Shown here: positions 1-11,222 of the stretch, piece after piece
Layout: each line of letters opens with the position of its first letter
Numbering within the stretch: position 1 is the stretch's first letter
DNA from: Homarus americanus
Lineage: Eukaryota > Arthropoda > Malacostraca > Decapoda > Nephropidae
Direction of reading: 5' to 3'
Length of the DNA stretch: 64,000 nucleotides
NCBI RefSeq assembly: GCF_018991925.1
Contig: NW_024735442.1
Span: 213,501-277,500 of the forward strand
Made by a program: the position numbers and the translations under genes
The notes under the pieces: generated by a model
The model's input: only the letters and a program-made list of their open reading frames with translations
Told to the model about the DNA's origin: nothing
Databases searched by the model: none

Positions 1-182
1 TTTGTCAACATTTGGCCTCTACTTGTGAGTCATATACGTGTTCCATTGATAACTGTTGAACGTTGATTTTTTCTTATAAATTGTCAGATTAATAACAATA
101 AAAAAAACTCTATAATGCAAAGAAAAATCTGAGTAAAAAGATATTAAGTCCCCCTCCATTGCGCACATTACAGGATATACTG
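1..182. other. AT-rich unique sequence, no gene seen
   Basis: Unique AT-rich sequence leading into the first minisatellite. No coding or RNA signal was recognised. Confidence 0.6.
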
Positions 183-358
183 TAATGTTGGCTACTCTGA
201 CTGGTACAGGAGGTAATATTGGCTTCTCTGACTGGTACAGGAGGTAATATTGGCTACTCTGACTGGTACAGGAGGTAATATTGGCTACTCTGGTACAGGA
301 GGTAATATTGGCTACTCTGACTGGTACAGGAGGTAATATTGGCTACTCTGGTACAGGA
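183..358 (+). repeat. 31-bp minisatellite (about 6 copies)
   Basis: Tandem copies of a 31-bp unit containing TAATATTGGCTACTCTGACT followed by a GGTACAGGAGG block. Two copies lack the internal GACT, making 27-bp variants. The open frame that starts inside the array is a by-product of the repeat. Confidence 0.9.
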
Positions 359-481
359 CGTCGATACAGGCCACCACACGATACAGGTTCAGGTGTAGAC
401 ACTGCCTCACCCCAGGAGCAGCTGCTGGTCCATCCTGCTGGGTCGTCTGCAAGTCACTACAGGCTCGCTTACCTTCACCTC

Positions 482-700
482 ACTACGGCTCATCTACGGC
501 GCCTCACGTCACACTTTAGTGTTTACACGTCCAACTACGGCTCATCTACGGCCCTCCACGTTTCACCTTACAGTGTTTGCATGTCCAACTACATCTTATC
601 TAAGGCGCCCCACTTTTCACCCGAGTGTTTACATGTCTAACTACGGCTCATCTACGGCGCTCACCCCATAGTGTTTATATATCCAACTTCACCTCATGTT
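482..700 (+). repeat. degenerate ~52-bp tandem repeat (about 4 copies)
   Basis: The phrase ACTACGGCTCATCTACGG recurs at 482, 534, 588 (diverged) and 640, with a weak fifth copy near 686. The spacing is 52, 54, 52 and 46 bp. Each copy continues into a CAC-rich stretch and an AGTGTTTACA-like block. Confidence 0.8.
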
Positions 701-786
701 TATACTGCTCCATCTTGCCCTAACCACAAGAAAGATAAATAACTTGTGAACGGTTGTGTAAGTCAATATCTTAGTTTATAGTTAAC

Positions 787-2138
787 TACAGTACTATCCA
801 ATCAGCTTAACATCAATTGGAGGCAAATTGCTGGAAGCAATACTTTCAAACTCTATTTGAAATCACCTGGAAAAGCACAAGTTGATCAATGATTCCCAAC
901 ATGGCTTCACAGGTGGGCGTTCATGTCTGACAAATCTATTAACTTTCTTTTCAATTGTTTTCGAATCAATGGATGGCGGGGCACGATTATGAAGTGGTAT
1001 ACCTTGACTTTAGTAAAGCCTTCAACAGAGTCCCCCCACGAAAGACTAATACGAAAAGTGGAGGCTCATCGAATTAAAGGAGATGTTCTAAAATTGATTA
1101 GAGCATGGTTACAGGACAGGAAACATCGAGTAAGCATTAACGGCACTAAATCCGATTGGGGTAACGTCACGAGTGGAGTACCCCAAGGCTCAGTATTTGG
1201 ACCATTACTATTTATTATATACATAAGCGACATAGATAATAGGCATAGACAGCAACATAAGTAAATTTGCCGACGAAATAGGGTGTGTAATTAAATCTGA
1301 CGAGGACTCAGCAAAACTACAGGAAGATCTAAACACATTTTTCGCAATCGTCTGAAAAATGGGATATGGAATTTAATGTGGACAAATGTAAAGTACTTAG
1401 TCTACGAAATGTGAACAGAGAAGCCAGATATTAGATGAATAACGTTGTTATAGAGAAATCCGACTCTGAGAAAGATTTAGGAGTAATGATAAAGTACTGT
1501 AGAAATCTTGAACCAAGACAACAATTTGTATTTTCCCGAAACAAGGCTAACAAAGTACTTGGGTTCATACAAATGAGTGTTAGCTACAAGACTAGCGAGG
1601 TTTCCTAAACAATATCTTGGGCTTGTGAGACCTCACTTGGATTACGCGGTTCAGTTCTGGTCACCGTACTACAGAATGGATATAGAATGCCTAGAAAGAA
1701 TTCGGAGGAGAATGACAAAACTAATCCCAGGCATTAGAAACCTTGAGTACAGAGACAGGTTAAAGCATTTTAATTTGCACTCACTCAAGAGACGTAGAGT
1801 GAGGGGCGATATAATCAAGGTGTATAAATGGAAGCCAGGGATAAACAAAGGTGAGATAACAAAGGTATTCAAACTATCCAACCAGGAGCAAACTCGTTGC
1901 AACGGTTTTGAATTACACGAATTTCGATTTAGGCGCGAAATAGGTAAACTTTGTTTTGGAAATAGAGTAGTGGATGAGTGGAATAAGTTACCAAACATCA
2001 TCATTAACTCGAACACGCTGAATAGCTTCAAATATAAGCTGGATGGATATATGAGTGTTTGGGGTTGGGTGTAAACGGGACTGCCCAATATGGGCCAATA
2101 GGCCCGCTGCAGTTTCCCCCATTCTTATGTTCTTATTG
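787..2138 (+). mobile_element. CR1-like LINE, 5'-truncated copy A
   Basis: Copy of a non-LTR retrotransposon beginning inside the reverse transcriptase domain and running to its natural 3' end. The coding part is followed by a short untranslated tail containing GGCCAATAGGCCCGCTGCAG and ending TTCTTATGTTCTTATTG. That tandem 8-mer tail is the style of terminus known for CR1 elements. It is closely related to the copy at 54285-55766: same protein, same tail. The 5' end is truncated, as is usual for target-primed integration. Several frameshifts show that it is dead. The CR1-like call rests on RT motifs and tail; a clade tree could move it to a neighbouring L2-type clade. Confidence 0.88.
792..2074 (+). 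pseudogene. CR1-like reverse transcriptase remnant (copy A)
   Basis: Reverse transcriptase copying element RNA at the nicked target; only the RT domain and C-terminus remain. Visible blocks in order: YYPISLTSIGGKLLEAI from 792; [16 protein letters not shown] near 900; motif A as [11 protein letters not shown] near 1000; [16 protein letters not shown] near 1170; motif C as FADE at 1266-1277, where the family has FADD; then the C-terminal LDYAVQFWSPYYRMD and RRRVRGDIIKVYKW blocks to the stop at 2074. Frame changes near 1030, 1240, 1350 and 1570 and a stop break the frame. The altered second catalytic aspartate is independent evidence of decay. Confidence 0.88.
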
Positions 2139-3339
2139 CTTAGAGAGGTAAGATAGTGTAAATATCTGGTGAGCGTTATACTGTGTCCCAGAAGACGTTA
2201 TGGGTCATGTGTCTTAAGAGTTCTCCACACCTGCTTTGGACCACACACACACACACACGTGAAGATCTATATATAATTTCTCCTGAACTATTCTGCCCTA
2301 AGGAACATTATTCAGAGCAGAACTAAATAATTATATCAAGAACACAGGGACCCCATCCTTGCATCCCACAACAAGGCGGCATGAAGGAAGATCAGGTACA
2401 CGGGCATATAAATTAACCTGGATGACTGACAACTCACTCCCAGGAAACACCGTCATCAGTAGAGCTTGAGAAAGCATCAATTATCAAGTAACAATATATG
2501 AAAATAAGATGTAAAGAGTCAGGTTCTAGAAGGAAGTTCATAATACGTCATGTATAACAGGTGCAATTCGAGGCACCAGAGAAAAATCTTACCACGTATT
2601 TGGAGATAATCTCTTTAATGGTCCACTTATTAGAGCCAGACAACGCTTGAGTAGGGTAATGTCCCAACCAGAGCTGCTTCAGATACCAAGTAACACATCC
2701 TATGACCTGGCGGCATACTTAATGACAATACGATATTGACCTCTGAACTTGATAATATAACACCTACAACGTGGAATTATTCCGTGTCAGGTTTAAAGTA
2801 AAGTCACTGGTGGGTAGAGACAGAGAAACACACACACACACGTTGTTGGCAAATATACACTGAGGGAGAAAGAGGATCAGAAGGAATCCTCTTAAGCCCC
2901 TGACGATCAACTAACGCAAACTGAGAGACCTCTGGGTTCTTCCAAAAGCATCAGGAGTGTTAGTCTTCTTTTTTTTACGAAACAAATACTTCAAGTAAAT
3001 GAGCTTACCAATGTTTATCCAGTACAACACGCACTGCATCGTTCCACAACTAAGCTCACCACTTAAAGATATCCAAAGGTTATTCGCACATTTATTTGCA
3101 TCGTCTTTCACAGTCTGATACAAGCAGTTCATTCCTCACATCGTACCATAAATTATTTTACCTCCTTTGTCTCTCGGTACTCCGTCATGGCCAAATCCAT
3201 TGATAAACTGCACTACTGACACACGTCTTCAGCTTGCCGGAGTCCCCACCATTCTCTTTAACTTACACTTCAAAACCAGAGACATGTATTCATGGGCTGT
3301 TAATATAACTTCCTCGATAACATTAATGACGGGTAATAT
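2139..3339. other. unique sequence, short CA runs only
   Basis: No gene recognised. It holds short CA runs near 2245-2260 and 2828-2842, and otherwise AT-rich unique DNA. Small open frames at 2911-3132 (minus) and 3167-3412 (plus) have no recognisable motif, and the latter runs into the Penelope terminal repeat. Confidence 0.5.
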
Positions 3340-3960
3340 TGGTAATATTGTTGGGAAACAATGGAGCACCTTAGCTTTTGTCTTTATTCAAGCCATCTTC
3401 AGAGGCAACTGAATTACAAAGACTGAGAGAGGCTTATGTACACAGGGTGACCTTACAAAACATGAGTTCAGGTCAAAAACAAGACATCCACTTATCCACA
3501 CACCAACTCCGCCGCAAACATAAGAGGAACTTAAAAGAAAAGGAGGCTAACTAGTCATGTTAATTCAGGTAAAAAATATGAGACCCACTAATCATCTATA
3601 CTACATCTACCTCGAATGCTTTCAAAGCATTTTTAACTTTGGGCCACTGACAAATAAATTTGTGTAACATATTTTCAGTTTTGTATTGATCATCACTAAG
3701 GCTTATAGAAATCAATTCTCTAATCAAACTTGCTTCAACCAGAAGTCTTTCTGTGACACATGATGATTTATACACTTCTAAGCTGTTTTCCCAATCTATG
3801 GGAAGATTATTGTTCCTAACATGAACGAACAGTGCACTGCTTTCAGATGTTGTTCTAATTTGTACTTATTCTGTTTAATTCTGATTTGTAATGCCTTCCC
3901 AGTCTGTCCTACATAATTTCCATTACATTTGCTAAAATGGAGAATGTGATCCTAAAAGTG
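3340..3960 (-). mobile_element. Penelope-like element, 3' end with terminal repeat
   Basis: Read on the minus strand, the segment carries a GIY-YIG endonuclease remnant (3951 to 3596), then about 180 bp of non-coding DNA, then a terminal module at about 3412-3352. That module includes GTTGCCTCTGAAGATG and GCTAAGGTGCTCC. The same module occurs at 55767-55806 and twice, inverted, at 60506-60657, which identifies it as the mobile terminal repeat. Penelope-like elements encode RT plus GIY-YIG and carry terminal repeats that may be tandem or inverted. No RT part is visible upstream (above 3960), so this is a truncated relic. The assignment rests mainly on the endonuclease motif and the repeat. Confidence 0.75.
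3596..3951 (-). pseudogene. GIY-YIG endonuclease remnant of a Penelope-like element
   Basis: The domain nicks target DNA for insertion in Penelope-like elements. The minus-strand translation shows HFSKCNGNYVGQTGKALQIR, whose YVGQTGK is the second half of the GIY-YIG signature. After one frame change near 3840 it gives ALFVHVRNNNLPIDWENS, then SSCVTERLLVEASLIREL and a lysine-rich end before the stop at 3596-3598. The order NNxxIDWEN, then C-VxERLLVEAxLI, is the family's usual core. The first GIY block is missing or diverged. Broken by one indel and lacking its RT, it is not functional. Confidence 0.78.
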
Positions 3961-5511
3961 GTATACAAACACAAAAAACCGGAAACACGTGATGACAGGA
4001 GTGCCTCCACTACAGAAAACGACGGTCGGGAGGGAGGCTCGGCGGTTGCCACCGTTTACCCGATTTGTCTCATTATCCGAAAGAGGTGAAGTGCGGAGTC
4101 CCAGTTTATCGAGGCTGTACACAACAATAAAATAATAAAGATCATATCTCAGGTAAGCTGCAGGTAAAATGGCAGGTAAGTGGCAGGTAGAAAGAAAGAA
4201 TCGAGGAAGTCTCGTGATTTTTCAGCGAGGTTTTCCTAGTTAGCCCGGCATTACCACAACTCAAGAGGGACCACTTATGTCAACCACTGAATGGCCCGCA
4301 ACTTGTGATTCGCCTCTATTGCCGTGTTGACGATATAATGCCTACCTTTACTGGGCTGGAAACTCCGCCGAATGGGATATTTTGGGTTGTTATGTGAGCG
4401 GCGTCAGGACGATTCGGCCGAGTGCTTGTGCTTTCGGGGGGACGTTTAACATGTGGCCCCAGGCGGGGTACGTGTTAAGACAAAACAACCTGCTACAAAT
4501 CGCCGAGAACGAAACGAAAAAAAAAGAGGGAGAGAGATAGAGAGTTAGCTGCGAAATTAACAAGTAATTTGGCTGCAGGTTCTATGACATATGGTTTGTC
4601 TGTTACGGTGATCAGCCAGATATATGTCTCAATTTGTTGGCGGGAGGAACAGCTTATACGGGAATTAACCTGGAAACACTGTCATGGGCGCACACTATCC
4701 AGTATCCACCACCACCTCAATGTTTCCTCCTACTTAACTGTATCGCCAAAACAAAAGACTAACGCTGGTTAAGGTGCATCTCACAGTAGCTGGCTTGACT
4801 CCCCGATGACGACGACTCGCTAAAAAGTAATTGCCCAGCAGCTTGTTTACCTAAATTTGAATAATATCGAACACATACAGACATGAGACTGGTGCCCTAG
4901 ATAGACTCACAACCTATGGGCCATAACCTTTATATACTGTAGACACTGAGAACGGGGTTTGTTGACTTTTGAGTTCAGGGAAGGCCTCGAGGTGGGTCTT
5001 CTTCACGCCAAGCTGGCAGAGAGCGAGAGAACCTTAGTATCGTCGTCTCTCGGTGGAACAAAACTATACACTCCACCAACTAGGAACATTAACAACTTGA
5101 TACCGAACTACCATAACCGTATACTATTTTGGCTACATGTAAAGGTCAAAGGTCAAGGGTACACGGTCGTTGAATCATGAACGCGTGAATGTAATTTGTT
5201 TTAGTCGTAGCTGATGACGAATTAGAAAAAAAAAAACTTTCAAGGATTTTAGAACAATTTTTAGCACCAGGTAAATGTAAATCAGTGACGGGTGAGTTAA
5301 TTTATCTTCGTATGTAAAAAAAATAATATACGTACATACATACTTGTGAACTTCAGGCCAGGTGGCACGGCACAGGTGGTGGTATGTATTTATTGACAGT
5401 GTTTTTAAATAACCTGTAGTTCCTTCTGGCAGTCATTTTATGTGAACAGTGTTTGGTCATCTGCCACTGTCTGCCTTCACAACTATCTCTACCTATTTGT
5501 ATTATAAAGTC
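3961..5511. other. unique sequence with a GC-richer patch, no gene recognised
   Basis: The part at about 3980-4500 is GC-richer than its surroundings. It contains an ATG at 4169 followed at once by a donor-like site (GCAG then GTAAGT), and has no recognisable protein. The rest to 5511 is AT-rich unique DNA with small open frames of no recognisable family. Confidence 0.4.
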
Positions 5512-5636
5512 GGATCACATGAAGATTAGTCACTCTACCATATTTAATCTGATTTAAATACCCTAACCCTATTTGAAGGGTTAGATTAGGTTATGATAGG
5601 ATAGCCATAGGGTGTTTAATCTTCAGGTAGTGCGAA
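5512..5636. mobile_element. foldback/MITE-like module M1 with TTAGG-like core
   Basis: The left arm GATCACATGAAGATTAG (5513) faces an inverted right arm (5608-5635) whose reverse complement reads ACCTGAAGATTAAACACCC. The core between them holds ACCCTAACCCT and GGGTTAGATTAGG. The same arms occur at 14052-15332, 31131-31252, 35325-35678 and 60754-60867. No coding capacity. Target duplications were not resolved by eye. Confidence 0.6.
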
Positions 5637-5689
5637 TAGCCTTCCTCACTTACAGCGGACACACCCGGACAAATTTACTCGATATAAAA

Positions 5690-6090
5690 GTTGTCAGGGA
5701 GATAAGCATATATGGTAAGGGCGTAAGGGAGAGATACGATAAGGGAGCGAGGGAGACATGATAAGGGAGTGAGGGAGACATGATAAGGGAGTGAAAGAAA
5801 GATATAAGCGAATGAGGGAGAGACATAAAAGAGTAAGGGAGACATGATAAGGGAGTGAAAGAAAGATATAAGGGAATGAGGGAGAGACATAAAAGAGTGA
5901 GGGAGACATGATAAGGGAGTGAGGGAGATATACAATGAATGACGGAGGAGAGGCAGTGTGAGAGAGGAGAAGCAGTATGAGGGAGAGGAGAGGCAGTAAG
6001 AGGGTGGAGTGGCAGTATGAAGGAGGGGAGGCAGTATGAGGGTGGAGAGGCAGTATGAGGGAAGGTAAGGTAGTATAAGGACGGAGTGGC
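5690..6090 (+). repeat. purine-rich degenerate minisatellite
   Basis: Degenerate repeats of GAGGGAGACATGATAAGGGA (5750-5935) pass into GAGGAGAGGCAGTATGAGG-type repeats (5940-6090). Long minus-strand open frames here are pyrimidine-rich composition artefacts. Confidence 0.85.
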
Positions 6091-6091
6091 A

Positions 6092-6092
<1 letters not shown>

Positions 6093-6170
<78 letters not shown>

Positions 6171-6175
6171 TATCA
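6093..6175. repeat. (TA)n microsatellite
   Basis: About 35 TA units followed by TACACATATATAT. It directly follows the 3' end of the minus-strand SINE and is probably its expanded tail. Confidence 0.95.
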
Positions 6176-6292
6176 TTAGCCCAATAAGGCAAGCGGACTT
6201 CTACATATAATCAACACCTCACCCCGCCAGGATTCGAACCCACGATCCTATGACTGTGACCGGGGAACGTTACCTCTGGGCCACCAGGACAC
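6176..6292 (-). mobile_element. tRNA-derived SINE with TA tail
   Basis: Read on the minus strand, a Pol III type-2 promoter is visible: A box TGGCCCAGAGG (6283-6273) and B box GGTTCGAATCC (6240-6230, a perfect match to consensus). The body continues through GTGTTGATTATATGTAGAAG to CTTATTGGGCTAATGA and then the TA run at 6175-6093. The cloverleaf stems are not intact, so it is a SINE head and not a tRNA gene. The 3' part of the body recurs at 6450-6491. Confidence 0.75.
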
Positions 6293-6449
6293 TAAAAGCA
6301 GTCCTAGACTCTGTAATATTTCACACAAAGCCTGTTCAACGAGCTTATGGCGCCGTGAACCTCTAATGGGGACTACCCGTGCCTCTTAGGTGATCAGAGT
6401 AACGTTTTACCAAATCTGGCTTCGAAACACGAGGACCCATATATATTTC

Positions 6450-6491
6450 ATTAGCCCAATAAGTCACGCGGACTTCTACATATAATCAACA
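6450..6491 (-). mobile_element. SINE 3' fragment
   Basis: A second copy of the SINE 3' body (GTGTTGATTATATGTAGAAG through TTATTGGGCTAATG), about 95% like 6173-6214. It is followed by a short ATATATAT and has no promoter boxes. Either a truncated independent insertion or a local duplication. Confidence 0.65.
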
Positions 6492-8040
6492 CGTATTTAT
6501 CACCTGTGTCGTGTTGATATACAGTACCCCATGCTTGACATCCTGTGTCTACACTCCCGACAGTTGTTCCGAAGGCATATCCGGCACTTCCATACCACAT
6601 ATGTTGATGTTGCTCTGTACTGTCTTCATGCCGGATGTAAATACTAGTAAATAGACATCTTTTGTTACAAATATCCATAATCTTGTTCAATATCCTTGGT
6701 GAAAGCGAAAGTGTTCCACCTGACAGTAATCTTTGAACAAGAGGGGGGTTGACATCTAAACCCTCGACAACAGTAAACACCACACTGTGACAACTCCCTA
6801 GAGCAGGTGTTGTCACTGGGAGACTTACCGGCCATTTATCGTGTGTCTCTGACCTGTTGTACCGAATCATCTGTGAAAAAAGAAGTTTAAACGTGGGCGG
6901 AGGTACAAGAAACTCTGCCTCCTACACCTCCTTACTGTTGGTCGAGGAGTTCACTTGATACAAATGAGAACTTTCATCCCGACCTTGTGTGCGTTTATGG
7001 CCCCTCACCCTGGCCGCTCTCACCAATTGTTAGTCAAACCGGAAAATCAAGACCAAATAAATATTCATCAGTAGACCACAGAGACGCTCCCACGACCCAG
7101 GCCATGACCTGATCGGTGACCAATGATAGCAATCTTCAATGTGAATGAGAATTACATCGTCTATTCTGATGTTTTTCGAGGGGTTTTTTTCTTAAAGAAC
7201 TCGGAGAAGACACTGAGGCATTTGATTTTAAGACATTGACATTTGACCCCAAGAGCCAGGTCATGCAGATTATGAAATATTGAAAGTTTACTTTGTTATC
7301 GTCAAAACATATATTTCTATCGTATTTTTTCATATTTGTAGAACATTTACAAGGCAAAGTATTCTATTAAAACATATTATGAAGTATCTAACACCCAGAA
7401 AAATGCCTTCATAGAAACTTCAAGAAATTACATACAAATTAAAATATTTACGCGTCAAAATATTCAGTTCGTATCTCCCACCATGATGCTGAGGGACAAT
7501 GACGGTGGACTCACAAGACATGGGGGCCAGGTATGTCAAGGTCACAGACACAGAGTTATTGGTGATGTGACACACTGAGCCTCACACACAGTACTGGTGA
7601 CATAAATAAATGAAACTCATGCCCGGGGTGACACCAGGGCCAGGTAAGAGGGTCATGGCGGAAGTCACTGGTCACCGTAGCCCCCTTGACACCCCGACCC
7701 CTTGTATTATGTAAGCGTGACAATAGTTTTTTCTTTGCAAGTTTCCTTCAAGCGACTTAAAAATGGAATCTATTAAATCACTGAGAGTTTGTGAGTGACT
7801 GAGTTACTGGTATTGTCACTCGCCAGCTAATAGTGTCACCCAGGAAACTATTATTATGGTAACAATAGTATAACATTCCCCCACTGAAAAATGACCACAT
7901 ACTGCGAATTACAAAACCAGGAAGTCACAATAACTTAGTGGTCTCTCCTGCTTTATTTTTATTAATTAACCGAACCACCGATAGACTAAGGCCTATTGGT
8001 CATTCCTTAAGTCAATTCAAAGTCGTTTATCCCTTGTATT
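6492..8040. other. unique sequence with one candidate exon
   Basis: Mostly AT-rich unique DNA. The only coding hint is the short splice-flanked segment at 6829-6870 (minus), listed separately. A minus-strand open frame at 6451-6870 continues past that donor site and partly covers the SINE fragment, so it is not taken as a gene. Confidence 0.45.
6829..6870 (-). CDS. candidate 42-nt internal exon, unknown gene
   Basis: On the minus strand a strong 3' splice site (CTTCTTTTTTCACAG, ending at 6871) is followed by 42 open nucleotides reading MIRYNRSETHDKWP, then a near-consensus donor CCG/GTAAGT (6828-6823). Both sites match insect and crustacean splice consensus well, and the length is a multiple of three. 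No family is recognised, and no partner exon is proven. It may be a chance pairing of good sites. Confidence 0.28.
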
Positions 8041-8041
8041 C

Positions 8042-8128
8042 CCTACAGCGATCACCTTACTACAGCGATCACCATACTGCAGAGATCACCTTACTACAGC
8101 GAACATCTGAAAACAGCGATCACCTTAA
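8042..8128 (+). repeat. ~19-bp tandem repeat
   Basis: About four degenerate copies of TACAGCGATCACCTTAC. Confidence 0.75.
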
Positions 8129-8217
8129 CAATTATGCCTCAAACACATAGCCGTCTTAAGTATAACTCGAATATATACCTGTCTTTACAAGTATGATCAT
8201 ACACATGTCTGTTCATA

Positions 8218-8468
8218 ACAAGTATACCTGGTACACATACCTGACTAACAAGTATACCTGGTACGCATACCTGACTAACAAGTATACCTGGTACACATAC
8301 CTGACTAACAAGTATACCTGGTACATATACCTGACTAACAAGTATACCTGGTACACATACCTGACTAACAAGTATACCTGGTACATATACCTGACTAACA
8401 AGTATACCTGGTACACATACCTGACTAACAAGTATACCTGGTACACATACCTGACTAACAAGTTTACC
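8218..8468 (+). repeat. 30-bp minisatellite (8 copies)
   Basis: Eight near-identical 30-bp units containing AACAAGTATACCTGGTAC followed by an ACATACCTGACT block. The only variation is one CAC/CGC/CAT triplet. Because 30 is a multiple of three, both strands appear as ten-residue protein repeats (such as TNKYTWYTYL). This is an artefact and not a gene. Confidence 0.95.
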
Positions 8469-8481
8469 TGTACTAACTAAC

Positions 8482-9732
8482 CTGAGCTACACTATAATGG
8501 TCAGGTCAAGACAGGAGTGGAGGAAATGTTCCGGTTGGTTGGTAAATGTAAATTCTCGGTCTCACAAATATCTCTTTAATTATGCAATTTCCGCATCCTC
8601 CAGTTGATACAAAAATTGATAGTTGAACGCTGTCCCTCCGCCATCCTCCCACAAGCGTTCGTTTTTTTTCTCTTTCTCACTTGGTACTTTCTTTATCATG
8701 TATATATATATATAAGAAAAATCAATAAAGCTTTAAGTAATTATGGTGTGTATTTCTATTATATGTATCATCTAGAAAGTTAATTAATCGGGGTGGAGGA
8801 AGACTTGGTAAAGGATTCTGACCAGTTCAAACAGCGGTAAGCAGTGAGTGTGGTTTTTCTGGTGATATTATATAATTAAATAAAATGTACATTTCCTCTT
8901 ACGCGGCAACAGATGCTCCCTAATAATACTGAACAAATTAAGCAGAACGTCGCAACTCCACCCAACCAACGTATACATTTAGTCGGCCGCGCTCTGTATT
9001 TTTCAGCTAATACTAGTTCATTAAACACAAAGTGAAAAAATGATAACATTAAATAAGTTGGAGTTTTAGCACCAGTAACGAGTAATCTTGTCACTGTTCA
9101 CTTATTCTGTTGTTCTGGAGGCGTGCACAGCGGACCAGCACTCGTACAAGTCCCGCCAGGAAAGCTCCGTTGGCATTTTTTGATCGTAAAATTCGACATG
9201 TTGGTTAGTTGATAACATTACCTGGGCTAACTGTTACTTGTGCTCCCTCAGGTAACATCGTGCCAGTTGAGACCAAAGGATTTTTTTTTCGGTTTGAAGT
9301 ATTGATGCAGCCGGATAATGTTTCCTACGTTCTTTCAATAACGTCTCCTGGAAACTGTAAACAAATTAATTCCCGTTTAACATTATTATCTCAAGTAACT
9401 GATGATATGCAAGAATCTATGAAAAATTCTTCGATGGAATTATACTTCGATGTCTATAATTCTGTCAATAATCCCCGATCGAAAACAAAAAAGTTTCTCA
9501 GGAATCCAGCGGCAACAAGAACCAAGCTCAGCCTTGTGTTAGAGGCACAACTACAAGTCATTTAGTTGGTGTTTGGTAACCTGAGAGAACGGTTAGTGGA
9601 CGGGCGAGCGAGGGTTTCTTTTATTCTTGTATAAGGAGACAAGATAGACATGTGGCGCAGACACTGAGTTAACTGGTGTAAACAGCGAGAAAATTACAAG
9701 TGGGTGAACAAGACAGTGACACGAGTGATCTT
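8482..9732. other. unique sequence; weak exon candidate from 9252
   Basis: AT-rich unique DNA with a (TA)7 near 8700. At 9252 a good acceptor (TTGTGCTCCCTCAG) leads into an open stretch reading GNIVPVETKGFFFRFEVL and onward to a stop at 9565. No family is recognised and no clear donor is seen. Confidence 0.35.
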
Positions 9733-9895
9733 TCCTTGATAGTGACGATCTCAAGCATACACGGCAGACGGCAGGCAAGATTGGGGTCTATCCTTGATAG
9801 TGAAAACCTCACGCTTACACGGCAGACGGCAGGCAAGGTTGGGGGTCTGTCCTGGATAGCAAACGCCTTAAGCATACACGGCAGACAAGGTGGAG
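9733..9895 (+). repeat. 58-bp tandem repeat (2.7 copies)
   Basis: Copies start at 9734, 9792 and 9851. Each carries CCTTGATAGTGA-like sequence and then ACACGGCAGACGGCAGGCAA. A C11 run follows at 9919. Confidence 0.85.
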
Positions 9896-10514
9896 GACTA
9901 CCAGTTTTACTTCCAAACCCCCCCCCCCCGTCACAAGTTACGGGGATTAGTTGCCTGGGTATACTTCCTAGCATCCAGTACCAGGTGAAGCACTAAGCAT
10001 AACTGGTGCCCAAGAAGGAAGCGTGAGATCTTAATCCTGCGTGTAACAGTATATAAGGAAAATGGGTCACACGTGTCCCCCAGTCATTAACAGGCGAACT
10101 ATGACCTAAAAAATTTGACCTGATCTTAGAAAAGAGGTCACACGTCCTTCAGCCACTAGCAGGCTAGATACGACCCAATCCGTGACCTAACCTAAGGAAA
10201 ATGGAACACACGCGCCCATCTGTTATCAACACCTGAACAACAATCTAAAGTAAGTAAAAATAAAACCTAAATTGTAAAATATATAATCACAGAACGTGTA
10301 AGTGTGGGGTCTTTTACAGAGGTGGTTTTTAATTATAATCATAGGACGTATATAAAGCGGGGTTTTTTTTACAGATTTTTTTCTTACATGACATTTACGT
10401 TTTTCTCGGGTCAGGTTATACGTTATGGAGAGCGACTTTTCATGATACACCACCAAAATCCCACGAGACACTTTTTAAATATACAAAAAACCCAAAAGAG
10501 AAAATCACACAATA
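9896..10514. other. unique sequence, no gene seen
   Basis: AT-rich. It includes three loose copies of a GGTCACACGT / GACCTAA motif at 10060-10210, but nothing coding. Confidence 0.45.
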
Positions 10515-10665
10515 CCCAGGAGATCACATCATCTAGGGGACGACAGCACCCAGAAGAGCACAACATTTAGGAGACCACAACACTCAGGAAGCCACAACAT
10601 CTAAGATACCACAACATCCAGGAGACCACAACCACAAGGCCACAAAACCCAGGAGGCCACACAGG
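10515..10665 (+). repeat. ~18-bp degenerate tandem repeat
   Basis: Degenerate copies of CCACAACATCCAGGAGA. Followed by a GC-rich stretch with AGAG and a run of G near 10829-10840. Confidence 0.75.
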
Positions 10666-10929
10666 TAGAACGTGGAAGGTGGGCGGCAACTTCAGCAGGA
10701 GACACCTGACACCACCCACCTCCCCGAGGTCTGCCCTTGGTCCTCCCTCCACCCACACATGGCTGTCGAGGAGGGGGAGAGGGGAAGGGGTAGTGAGCGA
10801 AGGGCGTGGCGGGCAAGAGAGAGAGAGGGGGGGGGGGGGGCAGTAGATTCTGATTGCTTGTGGTGTGTTATCGATAGTAATGAATCTTCAAGGTCTTGGC
10901 ATCAGTATTAAGAGGCTCCAATTGGCAGG

Positions 10930-10931
<2 letters not shown>

Positions 10932-11006
<75 letters not shown>
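10932..11006. repeat. (TC)n microsatellite
   Basis: About 37 uninterrupted TC units. Confidence 0.97.
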
Positions 11007-11009
<3 letters not shown>

Positions 11010-11222
11010 GATGGTCAAGACGTCTTTTTGAACCAATCCTCTACACAAACAATAAATCTAATAGCTGAATCGAATCCTAAAGTGACCAACCAGATTCAAT
11101 CCAATCCCCTTCGCAAAACCAATTCAGTACCAGAACAACGATGTATATTTATTTTTGTAATTCTTTCACAGTCTTCTTTTCTCTTAACAAACATTTATAT
11201 TCATCTACAGTTAATCACCGTT

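Noticed and set aside
5650..6192. 180-codon minus frame with S/L/P and I/Y-rich composition
   Set aside because: Pure translation of the purine minisatellite and TA array.
6225..6292. Functional tRNA gene
   Set aside because: A and B boxes are good but acceptor and T stems do not pair; the downstream body and duplicated tail fit a SINE.
8193..8480. Open frames on both strands with a ten-residue repeat
   Set aside because: They are the translation of a 30-bp minisatellite; codons follow the repeat and nothing coding flanks it.
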